Shown here: one piece after another, positions 25,275 through 35,881 of the stretch | Numbering within the stretch: position 1 is the first letter of the stretch | Layout: each line of letters starts with the position of its first letter | Assembly: GCF_034424805.1 (NCBI RefSeq) | Contig: NZ_JAXOUF010000007.1 | Coordinates: 198,768-262,767, forward strand | Direction of reading: 5' to 3' | Length of the DNA: 64,000 nucleotides | From: Labrys sedimenti | GTDB taxonomy: Bacteria; Pseudomonadota; Alphaproteobacteria; Rhizobiales; Labraceae | Made by a program: the position numbers and the translations under genes | Notes under the pieces: generated by a model | Databases searched by the model: none | The model's input: the letters and a program-made list of their open reading frames with translations, nothing else | What the model was told of the DNA's origin: nothing

Positions 25275-26240
25275 ATGCCGGATCATACGGCCGAATTCCG
25301 GGTTGCCACATGGAACATGCAGGGAAACCCATCGGGGAACCCGGAAAAGGAGAGAGGTCTTTCCAAGCTTTGTGCGGAAAACGATGTCGTCGCGTTGCAG
25401 GAGTGTGGCGGTCTCAAGCCTGAGCAGGTCGCGGAAATGCTGGGAGGCGCTCATGGCACCGTCGTTGACTGGGACAGCAGGGAGAACCGCACGAGTGGCC
25501 GAAGGTGCGGAGTTGCTGACCTGAAGGAACGAAACCCTCAGGCAAAATATGTGTTCGTTTCGCGTGAGCAGGCAGGACATTTCAACAATAATCGCTGCAC
25601 CGTCGGCATCATCGCTAGGATTGATCGCCTGGAGGACCTGCCAGGGGACGAGAGTGCCGGCGTGAACAGTGCCACCGGGCGATCCGCGGTCAGCGTGAAA
25701 TATGGAGGATGCGTCGTGACATCCTTTCATGCGGAGGCCAGCCAGGCCGCCATCAGCGATGCGCACACGACGTTGACGGCACTCGGCCGCGCGTTCAAGG
25801 ATCAGCGCATCATCATGGCAGGCGACTTCAATTCTGATCTGCGACAGCACGCGCAGAAACAGGCCGTGGAGACGGGTCTCGCCAAGCAGATTGCCGATGG
25901 TAGTCTGATGCAGCCGCTGCAAGGGGGCAGCGGCAGGCGCCTTGTCGACGGGAAAGTGCGGTCCGAACGACAGGTCCAGCACAAGTGGAATGTGGCGCGG
26001 CTCGATCTCATGAGCGAAACCCCGCTTCAGGCGAGCGGCTCTTATGAAACGAACAGAATGCGTCACCATAGCGTCGGCTACGCAATGCCCGAAGAGCCAA
26101 CTCATCTGGGCAGCGACGGTACGCAAAGACATCTCGATGGTTTCATGTTCAAGAACATGAAACGCCCGGATATTCCCGCCGCGCGCGAGGCAAGCCGGCA
26201 CGGGTCTGACCATCATCCGGTCACGCTGAGGGTACGCTGA
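25275..26240 (+). CDS. CdtB-like endonuclease/exonuclease/phosphatase family protein
   Basis: A 321-residue protein of the DNase I/inositol-polyphosphatase fold that resembles cytolethal distending toxin subunit B more than ordinary EEP enzymes. 'FRVATWNMQG' near the N terminus, 'DVVALQECGG' (metal-binding Glu43), 'KYVFVSRE', 'GRSAVSVKYGGCVVTSFHAEA' (His152), 'IIMAGDFNSDL' (Asp184, Asn186), 'LDGFMFKN' and 'GSDHHPV' (Asp312, His313) appear in CdtB order, so the active site looks complete. There is no signal peptide and no CdtA or CdtC gene nearby. ATG 25275 has GGAG six bases upstream. It may be a nuclease or a phosphoinositide-type phosphatase; whether it is exported by another route is unknown. 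Confidence 0.78.
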   Translation: MPDHTAEFRVATWNMQGNPSGNPEKERGLSKLCAENDVVALQECGGLKPEQVAEMLGGAHGTVVDWDSRENRTSGRRCGVADLKERNPQAKYVFVSREQAGHFNNNRCTVGIIARIDRLEDLPGDESAGVNSATGRSAVSVKYGGCVVTSFHAEASQAAISDAHTTLTALGRAFKDQRIIMAGDFNSDLRQHAQKQAVETGLAKQIADGSLMQPLQGGSGRRLVDGKVRSERQVQHKWNVARLDLMSETPLQASGSYETNRMRHHSVGYAMPEEPTHLGSDGTQRHLDGFMFKNMKRPDIPAAREASRHGSDHHPVTLRVR

Positions 26241-26405
26241 CCCACAGCATCGGACAGGATCCCACGGAATATGGCAGCGGGTTGTTTCGCACCGCAGCGA
26301 AGGCTGCCCCTCCTCGAATTTGGGACGGGAAACGTGCCATTTCCCTGCTCAATGTTTCAAATGCGCACCTATGCGATACCAAGCCTGTAGAACCCCGCCG
26401 ACAGT

Positions 26406-27401
26406 TCATTCAGCCATCGCCAACGGGTCTCGCAGCCGGGTGACGGCATCGACCAGGAAATTGCAGGCCACGAAGATCGCCGCGGTGAAGATGGTGGTGC
26501 CGATCACCACGGGAAAATCCCCGTCCAGCGCAGCATTGATCGCCAGCCTGCCGACACCATCGAGACCGAAGATCTGCTCGGTGACGATCGCCCCGCCCAT
26601 GATCACCGCCAGTTCCAGCCCGGCCAGGGTGATGATCGGGTTGAGGGCGGCCTTGAGCGCATGGCCGACCTGGACGTGCCATTCGCTGAGGCCCTTGGCC
26701 CGGGCGGTGCGGATATAATCCGCTCCCAATACGTCCAGCATCGCGGCGCGCACCACGCGCTGGAAGATGCCGATCTCCGCGATCGCCAGCGTCAGCCAGG
26801 GCAAGGCCAGATGACGGGCCCATTCGAAGGGATGGTCGAAGAAGGGCACATAACCGCTGCTGGGGAACCAGTCGATGCCCACGGTCGAGAGCTGGTAGAA
26901 CAGGAAGAAGGACAGCAGCATCCCGGAGAGGAAGATGGGAACCGACAGGCCGACATAGGCGATGGCCGCCAGGGCATGGTCAAGCAGGGAGCCCGGCCGC
27001 CGCGCCGCCAGGATACCCAGCACCAGCGAGACCACCATCCAGATGACCAGCGCTCCCAGAGCGAGCGAGAAGGTCACGGGCACCTTGTCGAGGATCAACT
27101 CGGCAACGCCCGTCTGCTTGCGGAAGGAATAGCCGAGGCCTGGCGGCCAGTGCGCAAGCCCCATCGCCGCACCCTGGATGTCCGGCCCGCGATAGAGATA
27201 CTGCCAGAGCTGGACATGCCAGGGCTCGTCGAGCCGCAGGGCATGGGCGACCGCATCGATCGCCTGCTGGTTGGCATTGCGCGGCGCCAGCATCACCGCC
27301 GGATTCTGGTAGGCGAGCCGCGTGATGAAGAAGGCGATGACCAGGACGATCAGCAGGGTGGAGATCGCCCGCACGGCCAGGCCAAGAATGAAGCGCAGCA
27401 T
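26406..27401 (-). CDS. Opp/Dpp-type ABC transporter permease (DppB-like)
   Basis: A 331-residue inner-membrane permease. The N-terminal 'RAISTLLIVLVIAFFITRLAYQNPAVMLA' resembles DppB, and 'EWHVQVGHALKAALNPIITLAGLELAVIMGGAIVTEQIFGLDGVGRLAINAALDGDFPVVIG' is the typical C-terminal block with the ATPase contact loop. ATG 27401 follows GAGGGAGGG. It ends the nine-gene minus-strand operon that begins with the flavin monooxygenases at 38.5 kb. Confidence 0.9.
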   Translation of the reverse strand: MLRFILGLAVRAISTLLIVLVIAFFITRLAYQNPAVMLAPRNANQQAIDAVAHALRLDEPWHVQLWQYLYRGPDIQGAAMGLAHWPPGLGYSFRKQTGVAELILDKVPVTFSLALGALVIWMVVSLVLGILAARRPGSLLDHALAAIAYVGLSVPIFLSGMLLSFFLFYQLSTVGIDWFPSSGYVPFFDHPFEWARHLALPWLTLAIAEIGIFQRVVRAAMLDVLGADYIRTARAKGLSEWHVQVGHALKAALNPIITLAGLELAVIMGGAIVTEQIFGLDGVGRLAINAALDGDFPVVIGTTIFTAAIFVACNFLVDAVTRLRDPLAMAE

Positions 27402-27411
27402 GATCCCTCCC

Positions 27412-28357
27412 TCAGCGCCGATGGGGATCAAGGATGTTGCGCAGGCCCGCGCTCAGCGTGTTGAAGCCCACCACCGTCAGGAACAGGGCGATGCTGGGCC
27501 CGAACAGGAACCAGGGCTGCAGCTGGTAGAGCGAGGATCGCTGGGCATCCGCGATCATGTTGCCCCAGCTTGCCGTCGGGGCCTGGATGCCGACGCCCAG
27601 GAAGGACAGGGTCGCCTCCGCCACGATGTTGTTGGGGAGTTGCACCGCCCAATAGACAAGGGCAGCCGGTGCGACATTGGGCAGGATCTCCCGGATCAGG
27701 ATCCGCCTACGGCTGGCCCCCAGTGTCTGTGCGGCCTGGACGAAGGGGCTGTGCCGCAGCGAGAGTACCAGCCCCCGTGTCAGGCGGGCGAAATAGGTCC
27801 AGGAAAACAAGGCGATGATCAGCACCACCACCAGCAGGGGATCGGCGATCGGTTGGCCGCTGGCGCCGCGGTTGAGCGCCAGCAGGCTGAGCGCCGTCAC
27901 CACGAACGGAAAGGACAAGGCCACGTCGATGCCCTGCGAGATCACCCGGTCCGCCAGCCCGCCGAAATAGCCGGCGATCAGGCCGATGGAGGTTCCCACC
28001 ACCATGGCGAGCGTCGTGGCGGGGATGGAAACCAGCAGGGAAACGCGCGCACCATAGAGCGTGCGGACCAGGACATCGCGGCCATCGCCGTCGGCGCCGA
28101 GCGGAAAGGCCCAGCTCGGCCCGATCGGCAAACCATCCTCCGACAGGGCGATGTCGCTGAACTGCTCCGTCGGTCCGTGGCCGAGCCAGAGCGCCACCAG
28201 GGGTGCCAGCAGCGCCGCAGCCACTACCGCGAGCACCAACAGTCCGCCGAAGCGCACGGATGGCTCCGCCAGCACCGCCCATAGGCCGCTCGGCGGCCGC
28301 CTCAGTTCAAGGCGGGAGGAAACCTGCTCGGGGCCCTCGGTAAAAGTCCGGGTCGCC

Positions 28358-28365
<8 letters not shown>
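27412..28365 (-). CDS. Opp/Dpp-type ABC transporter permease (DppC-like)
   Basis: A 317-residue permease. It has the N-terminal single helix ('VRFGGLLVLAVVAAALLAPLVAL'), a periplasmic loop with 'PLGADGDGRDVLVRTLYGARVSL', and the C-terminal block 'LPNNIVAEATLSFLGVGIQAPTASWGNMI', all DppC hallmarks. ATG 28365 overlaps the end of the upstream ATPase gene by 8 bases, so translation is coupled. It pairs with the DppB-like gene 10 bases downstream. Confidence 0.9.
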
Positions 28366-29986
<1,621 letters not shown>

Positions 29987-30010
29987 GGCCGGCTCTCCTG
30001 CGCCCTGTCG

Positions 30011-31789
30011 CTATTTGCGCAGGGCGATGTTGGTGATGTCGGCCTGCACGGCGAGCGAAGACCAGGTCCACAGCGCGATGCGATCGGAGGTGATGGCAAC
30101 CTTGCGCTTCTCGAACAAGGGGATCCAGGGCAGGTCGGCGGAGACGAGGCGATCGGCCTTGGCCCAGATCGGGCCGGGATCATCGGAGGGGAAGGCCTCG
30201 GCCGCTAGCCTGTTGAGCTCCTTGTTGGAATAGCAGACCGCATGGGTATTGCCGGTGCCGCAGGGCGAGGCATCCGAATTCAGCCAGCCTCCAAGCAGCA
30301 TGCGCGTGCTCGGCCCCTGCCAGTCGGGTGCGAAGGCCGCCCCCAGGAAGACATCCCAATGGCTCTTGGGGTCCTGGATGTAGGACCGGTATTGCGAACT
30401 CGGCACCGGGATGAGGTTGAGGGTAAAGCCGGCCGCAGCCAGGTCTTCCTTGAGCGTCACCGCGATGGCCTGGGTCTGCGCCGTGGTCTGGTACACAGCA
30501 TCCAGCGTCACGCCGTCGGGATAGCCGGCCTTGGCCAGCAGTTCCTTGGCCCTGGCCGGATCGCCCGCGCTCTTGGGCGTGGCGTAGGGATCGAAGGGCT
30601 CGTAGCCCAGGATGGTCGAGGTGATGATCTGGCCGAGCGGGAGAGCGGCGATCGAGCCGCCCTGACGCTGGACGAGATGGGCCTTGTTCACCGCATAGGC
30701 CAGGGCCTGGCGCACTTCGAGCTTGCGCAGGGCGGTGGCGCCGGGGCCGGTGGCTTCCGGCCGGGCGTTGAAGGTGATGAAATTGGCCGAGCCGCTGTTG
30801 GATGCATGCAGATAGGGGCTCTTCTGCGCCTGATACTGCCGGATCGCGGCCAAAGGCGGCACGTCGAGATAGAGCGACAGGTCGGCTTCACCGGCACGGA
30901 TCTTCTGCACCACGGCGTCTTCGGTATTGGTGGTGAAGTCGACGACGATCTCATCGACATAGGCTTTGCGGGCTGGATCGGCGGCATGATTGTAGTTGGC
31001 CACCTTCTTGAGCACGAGCTTCTGGCCCTGGTCGTAGGCTGCGACGTAGTAGGGACCGCTCGAGGGCAGATTCTTCCTGAATTCCAGCGAATCCGGGAAA
31101 TATTTGGAGGCGATTTCCGGCGGCAGCGGGGTGACGAAGTTCATCGACAGGATGTTGAGGAAATCATAGTTCTTGGAGTCCGAGCGCAGCACCAGCGTCC
31201 TGTCGTCGGGCGCGGAGACACCGGCGATGTCATGCGTGTCGGTGAAGGCCTTGGTGGCGGCGAGATCGCCCGTCGGCACCTTGGCGAACTGCTTGCAGTA
31301 GTCGGCGAAGCCCGAAAAGGCGAGATTGAAATAGTTGATGGCTGCGACCTGCTTGTTGGGATCGCAGAAGCGCTTGATGCCGTAGACGAAATCGCCCGCC
31401 GTGATCTTGCGCGTGGTCGAGCCGGAATAGCTGATGCCATCGCGAAGATGGAAGGTGTAGGTCTTGCCGTCGGGGCTGACGTCCCAGGACTCGGCAAGGT
31501 CGGGCACCAGCTTGGTGTCGTCCTTGATGTCGCCGGGCGCGCCCGGATAGGTCACGAGCTGGCGTGTCACCGCCCGCAGGATCTCCCAGGAATCGGTGCT
31601 GTAGCCGGTCAAGGGATCGAAGGCGTCGAGATCGGGGTCGAGCGAGGCGATGCGCAGCGTCCCGCCATACGGAACGTCGTCAGCCGCCTCTGCCGCGCCG
31701 AGAGCGAGGCCGCCCGTCAGCAGCAGGGCGGCCGTAAAGCGCGACGCGGAGCCGAGCAGCCTAGAACGAGCGAAATGCCGGGATTTCAT
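30011..31789 (-). CDS. ABC transporter substrate-binding protein (peptide/Opp class, SBP family 5)
   Basis: A 592-residue periplasmic binding protein. A Sec signal peptide spans about residues 1-35 (ends 'AAEAAD'). Family-5 features include 'YGGTLRIASLDPDLDAFDPLTGY', 'LVPDLAESWDVSPDGKTYTFHLRDGISYSG' and 'LAYAVNKAHLVQR'. Length is at the high end for the family. ATG 31789 is chosen because the signal peptide starts there, although the frame remains open further upstream. Family-5 proteins bind peptides, opines, nickel or other small amine-containing compounds. Sitting directly below monooxygenases and an acetyltransferase, it probably delivers their substrate. Confidence 0.9.
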   Translation of the reverse strand: MKSRHFARSRLLGSASRFTAALLLTGGLALGAAEAADDVPYGGTLRIASLDPDLDAFDPLTGYSTDSWEILRAVTRQLVTYPGAPGDIKDDTKLVPDLAESWDVSPDGKTYTFHLRDGISYSGSTTRKITAGDFVYGIKRFCDPNKQVAAINYFNLAFSGFADYCKQFAKVPTGDLAATKAFTDTHDIAGVSAPDDRTLVLRSDSKNYDFLNILSMNFVTPLPPEIASKYFPDSLEFRKNLPSSGPYYVAAYDQGQKLVLKKVANYNHAADPARKAYVDEIVVDFTTNTEDAVVQKIRAGEADLSLYLDVPPLAAIRQYQAQKSPYLHASNSGSANFITFNARPEATGPGATALRKLEVRQALAYAVNKAHLVQRQGGSIAALPLGQIITSTILGYEPFDPYATPKSAGDPARAKELLAKAGYPDGVTLDAVYQTTAQTQAIAVTLKEDLAAAGFTLNLIPVPSSQYRSYIQDPKSHWDVFLGAAFAPDWQGPSTRMLLGGWLNSDASPCGTGNTHAVCYSNKELNRLAAEAFPSDDPGPIWAKADRLVSADLPWIPLFEKRKVAITSDRIALWTWSSLAVQADITNIALRK

Positions 31790-31847
31790 AGTCTGTTTCC
31801 TGATGTATCGAAGAAAGGACGAAGGCCGCTTCGCCATGGCGAAAGGC

Positions 31848-33113
31848 CTAAAAGACGGTGCCGGCATGGGGCTGCGCCGACGTGGCGAACAAGGTATCGA
31901 GCGTGGACAGCACCACCTCGCTCTCGGCCTTGACCCGCCCAGCCCTGGCGAGCTGCCACCAGCGCGTGCCGCCGAGATAGGCCGTTGCCAGGGCGCCGAC
32001 ATCGAGCTCGGCCTGCGCCGGGGCATCCGTCGGCACCGCGCCCTGCGCCGAGAGGCGGAACCGGCCATTGTTCTCGGCAAAAAGGGCGTCGCTGACAGCA
32101 AGTACCACCCCGCTTTCACCGGCATAGCGCCGCGTTTCCAGCGCCAGGCGCACGTCGAGAAGACGCAGCCAGGTTTCGTCGCGTTGGCCGGTCACACGCG
32201 CCTGCCGATGGTTTTCGAACAGCCATGGCAGGGCGTCATCCACCGGCCGGCCGGGGAAGAGGATGCGATGCACCAGATCGACATTGAGAAGATGGGCGAC
32301 AAGCGCGCCATAGGCGGCATCATCGGCCGCGACCAGATCATCGACCACGAGGGTGCGATCCGAACCGGCGAACCACTCGTCGAGGCCGATCGGATGGTAG
32401 CGCACATAGCCGCTCTCTCGCCCTTCCTCGCCGGCCACCACGACATAGGCCGGTGCCTTGGACAGGTCCTGGCGCATCCGCTGGAAGTGCCACCAGCCGC
32501 GCCAGCGGGCAATGGCCCCGGCCCGGGCGGTGCCGGCCTGGGCATGGATGGCGGGCAACAGGGACCAAGCCTCGTCCGGGTCGACGAACCGCACCGGCCC
32601 GCCACGCGGCACCTCGGGGCGCAAACGCGCCCCTTCGGCGGCGAGGTCGAAACTGACCTGCGAACTGGCGATGCCATAGCCGAAATGGGCATAGATGCGC
32701 GCATCCGAGGCCCGCAGCGTGGCGACGGCATCGCCGCGCGAACGCGCCTCCGCCAATTGCCTTTCAAGGAGAGCCGTGCCGATGCCCCGCCTGGTATGGG
32801 TTGGCAGCACGCCGACATGGGTGACGGCGGCATGGGCGAGGCGTCCGCCACCCGGCACCGTCAGGGTGCTGGCATAGGAATTGACCGTACCCACCAGCGT
32901 GCCTGATGCGAAGGCGCCGAGGGTGCGACCCGGCTCATAGATGTCGGCGATGAAGCCAGCATCGATCGGTCCGAAATTCGGCAGTCCCACCATGGCGGTG
33001 CGAAACAGCCGAGCGGCCTGGATCAGCTCTGAAGTGCCTTCCAGAATCCTAACCCGAGCCGGTGCCGGGCTCGGCGCCCTGACGGCCGAGAGGTCTACGG
33101 CGTGCAGCGACAT
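31848..33113 (-). CDS. Eis-like GNAT-family N-acetyltransferase
   Basis: A 421-residue protein with the three-part Eis architecture: an N-terminal GNAT domain (acetyl-CoA loop 'VTHVGVLPTHTRRGIGTALLERQL' near residues 95-120, then 'ASDARIYAHFGYGIAS'), a second degenerate GNAT-like domain, and a C-terminal sterol-carrier-like domain ('DALFAENNGRFRLSAQG'). It ends in Phe, as in Eis enzymes, where the C-terminal carboxylate is part of the active site. Eis proteins acetylate amines on aminoglycosides, polyamines and peptides. In this operon, between monooxygenases and a peptide importer, acetylation of an imported amine before oxidation, or detoxification, is a reasonable inference. It starts 5 bases after the upstream stop. 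Confidence 0.85.
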   Translation of the reverse strand: MSLHAVDLSAVRAPSPAPARVRILEGTSELIQAARLFRTAMVGLPNFGPIDAGFIADIYEPGRTLGAFASGTLVGTVNSYASTLTVPGGGRLAHAAVTHVGVLPTHTRRGIGTALLERQLAEARSRGDAVATLRASDARIYAHFGYGIASSQVSFDLAAEGARLRPEVPRGGPVRFVDPDEAWSLLPAIHAQAGTARAGAIARWRGWWHFQRMRQDLSKAPAYVVVAGEEGRESGYVRYHPIGLDEWFAGSDRTLVVDDLVAADDAAYGALVAHLLNVDLVHRILFPGRPVDDALPWLFENHRQARVTGQRDETWLRLLDVRLALETRRYAGESGVVLAVSDALFAENNGRFRLSAQGAVPTDAPAQAELDVGALATAYLGGTRWWQLARAGRVKAESEVVLSTLDTLFATSAQPHAGTVF

Positions 33114-33118
33114 GGCGC

Positions 33119-34384
33119 TCAGGCCTTCGCCGGCGGGGTGAAGACGCGAGGCTTCGGCAGCGTCTGGTTGAGCGCGAATTCGCCGATTTCGCGCAGGCGG
33201 TAGGACACCGGGTCATGCACCGTATGGGTGCGTACATTGCGCCAATAGATGTCGAGACCGTATTTGTTGGCTGTCGAGCGGGCGCCCGTCGCCTCATAGA
33301 TATCGGCGGTGACCTCAAGCGAGACCTTGGTGGCGATGACCTTGGCCTGGTCGATCAGAAGGGCAAGCTCGCCCCACGCTTGCGCCGTCAGCGCCGGGCC
33401 GGCCAGCAGTGCCGCCTGATAGAGGGCCGCGGCCTTATCCGCCAGGGCCACGCCGGCGGCGATGCCCGCCGACAGGCGCCCGAAGAGCTGGAGATGGTAG
33501 GGATCCTCGGTAGCCCTTTCCAGCCCCGACTCGGGCCAGGGCCGGCCATGGCTGCGCACATAGGCGGCCGCAGCCTTGAGCGCTCCCTCGGCAATGCCAA
33601 GATAGAAATTGACGAAGATCAGCTGGCTGAACAGCACGCGCAGCCCGTCGCGCTGCTCGACATCGCCGACATAGTGGTCGAGACCCGACAGGAGGTCCGC
33701 GTCGGTCGCCTCCACTCGATCGAAGATCACCGAGCCGCTGGCGGTGAGGCGCTGGCCCAGATTGTCCCAATCGCCCTCGAAGCTGATGCCCTTGCGCGAG
33801 GGCGGGACCTGGAAATGCACCCGCTTCTCGCCGTCCCACACGGTGACGGTGAGGATCTGCGCGATCGAGGCGCCGGTGGCGAAGGTGCGCCGGCCGCTGA
33901 TCAGATAACCGTTCGCGGTCTTCTCCAGTTCGGCCTTGGGATCGCGCGGATTGCTGACGCCGCCCTGGAACCAGCCCTCCTCGGCAACGCCGCGAGCCGT
34001 GCCCTGCCATTGTTCGGGCGTGCCGAGGATGTAGCTCCACACCCCGTTGGAATAGTGATAGGCGATCAGTTGCCCGATCGAGCCGTCCGCTGCAGAGATG
34101 ATACGGCTGATCTCGAGCGCCTGCGCGAGATTGGCACCGGCGCCACCCAGGGCTCGCGGCACGGCAAGGCCGAGAAGGCCAGCCTTACGCAGGAGCCCGA
34201 TTTCCTCGAACGGATCCTGGTTGGCGCGGTCGCGTTCGAGCGCACTGGCCGCGAGTTCGGCGGCGACATGTTCGGCGCGGCTGCGCCACTCCACGAACTC
34301 CGCCTCCGAAAGGCCGGCATAGATCTCGATGGCGGCATCCCTGCGCGTATCGCGCAGGGCGCTCACGGTTGCGTCATAGGCCAC
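33119..34384 (-). CDS. Acyl-CoA-dehydrogenase-fold flavin monooxygenase (DszC/SfnB-like), copy 2
   Basis: A 421-residue protein of the group that uses reduced FMN to oxidise sulfur or nitrogen compounds (DszC, SfnB) rather than a true acyl-CoA dehydrogenase. 'FEEIGLLRKAGLLGLAVPRALGGAGANL' is the N-terminal helical domain. 'EEGWFQGGVSNPRDPKAELEKTANGYLISGRRTFATGAS' and 'DWDNLGQRLTASGSVIFDRVEA' form the middle beta domain. 'ARSTANKYGLDIYWRNVRTHTVHDPVSYRLREIGEFALN' is the C-terminal flavin-site block typical of DszC. The catalytic Glu of fatty-acid dehydrogenases is not evident. It is paired with the LLM monooxygenase gene just upstream (39 bases). Confidence 0.85.
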   Translation of the reverse strand: MAYDATVSALRDTRRDAAIEIYAGLSEAEFVEWRSRAEHVAAELAASALERDRANQDPFEEIGLLRKAGLLGLAVPRALGGAGANLAQALEISRIISAADGSIGQLIAYHYSNGVWSYILGTPEQWQGTARGVAEEGWFQGGVSNPRDPKAELEKTANGYLISGRRTFATGASIAQILTVTVWDGEKRVHFQVPPSRKGISFEGDWDNLGQRLTASGSVIFDRVEATDADLLSGLDHYVGDVEQRDGLRVLFSQLIFVNFYLGIAEGALKAAAAYVRSHGRPWPESGLERATEDPYHLQLFGRLSAGIAAGVALADKAAALYQAALLAGPALTAQAWGELALLIDQAKVIATKVSLEVTADIYEATGARSTANKYGLDIYWRNVRTHTVHDPVSYRLREIGEFALNQTLPKPRVFTPPAKA

Positions 34385-34423
34385 TTTGTCTCGTCCTTGT
34401 TCAAAACTGTCGGCAAATGGGGG

Positions 34424-35869
34424 TCACTCGGCCGCGGTCGCGGCCGGCACGTCCCGCGTGGGGACAAAACGGGTGAAGTCGCGGAAGGAGGCGCCGCGAT
34501 GGTCCTCGCGCAGCCGGCGCTGGCCATCGCCCTGGAAGCGTTCGCGCAGGGTCACCGGCGTCGCCGGCCGCTCGCGGATGCGGCCGCGCTGTCGAAGCTC
34601 GGGCACGACGAAGCGGATGAAATCCTCGAAGGAGCCGGGGCTGATGGCATAGGCAAGGTTGAAGCCGTCGATGCCGGTCTCGTCGGCAAGGCGCTCAAGC
34701 GCGTCGCCAACCTTCTTGGGCCCACCGACCAGGGTGGGATGGATGCCGCCAACGCCGATATAGTCGGCGACATCGCCCACGGTCCAACGCCGGTCAGCAT
34801 CGATGCTGGTGAGGCTGGACAAAGCCGAGCGGCCGGCATTGGTCTCGATATATTCGATGGGATGATCGAGGGGATATTGCGACCAGTCGACCCCGGTCCA
34901 GGCCGAGAAGAGGGCAAGCGCCGCCTCCACGCTGGTGTAGGAGAGATAGTCGCGATATTTGGCCTCGGCTGCCTCGTCGGTTGCAGCCGTCACCACGCTG
35001 ATGGCGGTGATGAACTTGATGGCATCGGGCGCCCTGCCGAGCTCGACGGCACGCGAGCGGATCTGCTCGATGCGCCGGCGGATCGAGGGCGAATTGGTAC
35101 CGCCCAGGAAGACGACTTCGGCATTGCCAGCTGCGAATTCGCGCCCGCGCGTCGAAGTGCCGGCCTGGTAGAGCAAGGGCGTGCGCTGGGGGCTCGGCTC
35201 GGACAGATGCGCGTCCGGCACGGTGAAATAGGTGCCGCGATGATGGATGGCATGGACCTTGGCCGGATCGGTATAGATCCCCCGCTTGCGATCGCGGATG
35301 ACCGCATCCTCCTCCCATGACCCTTCCCACAGCTTGTAGGCGACGTCGACGAACTCCTGGGCCCGGTCATAGCGTTCGTCATGATCGATCTGGCGTTCGA
35401 GGCCGAGATTGCGCGCGGCCGACTCCAGCACGGAGGTGACAACGTTCCAGGCGATGCGCCCCTTGGTGAGGTGATCGAGCGTGGTGAATTTGCGCGCCAG
35501 CAGATAGGGCTGCTCATAGGTGGTCGACACCGTGATGCCGAAGCCCAGATGCCTTGTGGCCGCCGCCATGGCCGAGACCAGCAGCAGGGGATCGTTGACC
35601 GGGGATTGGGCGGCGGTACGCAGCGAGGCATCAGGCGTGCCGGCATAGACGTCCAGGTGCCCGAGCGCATCGGCCAGGAACAGCCCGTCGAAGCCGCCTT
35701 CCTCAAGCAGCCTGGCGAGGCCGATCCAGTAGTCGATGCTGGTGTAGGTGTCGGCCCGGTCGTCGGGATGGCGCCACAGGCCCGCCGAGACGTGGCCGAC
35801 GACGGCCATGCCGAAGCCATTGAGCAGAAAGGGTTTCTTGGCAGCAATCGGCGGTGATGAAACGGACAT
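34424..35869 (-). CDS. LLM-class flavin-dependent monooxygenase (NtaA/SnaA/DszA type), copy 2
   Basis: A 481-residue bacterial-luciferase-like monooxygenase. 'FLLNGFGMAVVGHVSAGLWRHPDD' opens the barrel. 'YWIGLARLLEEGGFDGLFLADALGHLDVY' and 'LGFGITVSTTYEQPYLLARKFTTLDHLTKGRIAWNVVTS' are diagnostic of the NtaA/SnaA/DszA subgroup, followed by 'HRGTYFTVPDAHLSEPSPQRTPLLYQAGTSTRGREFAA'. These enzymes need FMNH2 from a separate reductase and cleave C-S or C-N bonds. It starts 12 bases after the upstream stop. It is strongly similar along its length to the first gene of the operon, so the pair arose by duplication of a two-gene unit. Confidence 0.9.
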   Translation of the reverse strand: MSVSSPPIAAKKPFLLNGFGMAVVGHVSAGLWRHPDDRADTYTSIDYWIGLARLLEEGGFDGLFLADALGHLDVYAGTPDASLRTAAQSPVNDPLLLVSAMAAATRHLGFGITVSTTYEQPYLLARKFTTLDHLTKGRIAWNVVTSVLESAARNLGLERQIDHDERYDRAQEFVDVAYKLWEGSWEEDAVIRDRKRGIYTDPAKVHAIHHRGTYFTVPDAHLSEPSPQRTPLLYQAGTSTRGREFAAGNAEVVFLGGTNSPSIRRRIEQIRSRAVELGRAPDAIKFITAISVVTAATDEAAEAKYRDYLSYTSVEAALALFSAWTGVDWSQYPLDHPIEYIETNAGRSALSSLTSIDADRRWTVGDVADYIGVGGIHPTLVGGPKKVGDALERLADETGIDGFNLAYAISPGSFEDFIRFVVPELRQRGRIRERPATPVTLRERFQGDGQRRLREDHRGASFRDFTRFVPTRDVPAATAAE

Positions 35870-35881
35870 CGTTCAAACCAT

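Noticed and set aside
33215..35320. 701-codon plus-strand frame across two monooxygenase genes
   Set aside because: Spans two real genes antisense and their intergenic gap; shows no domain.
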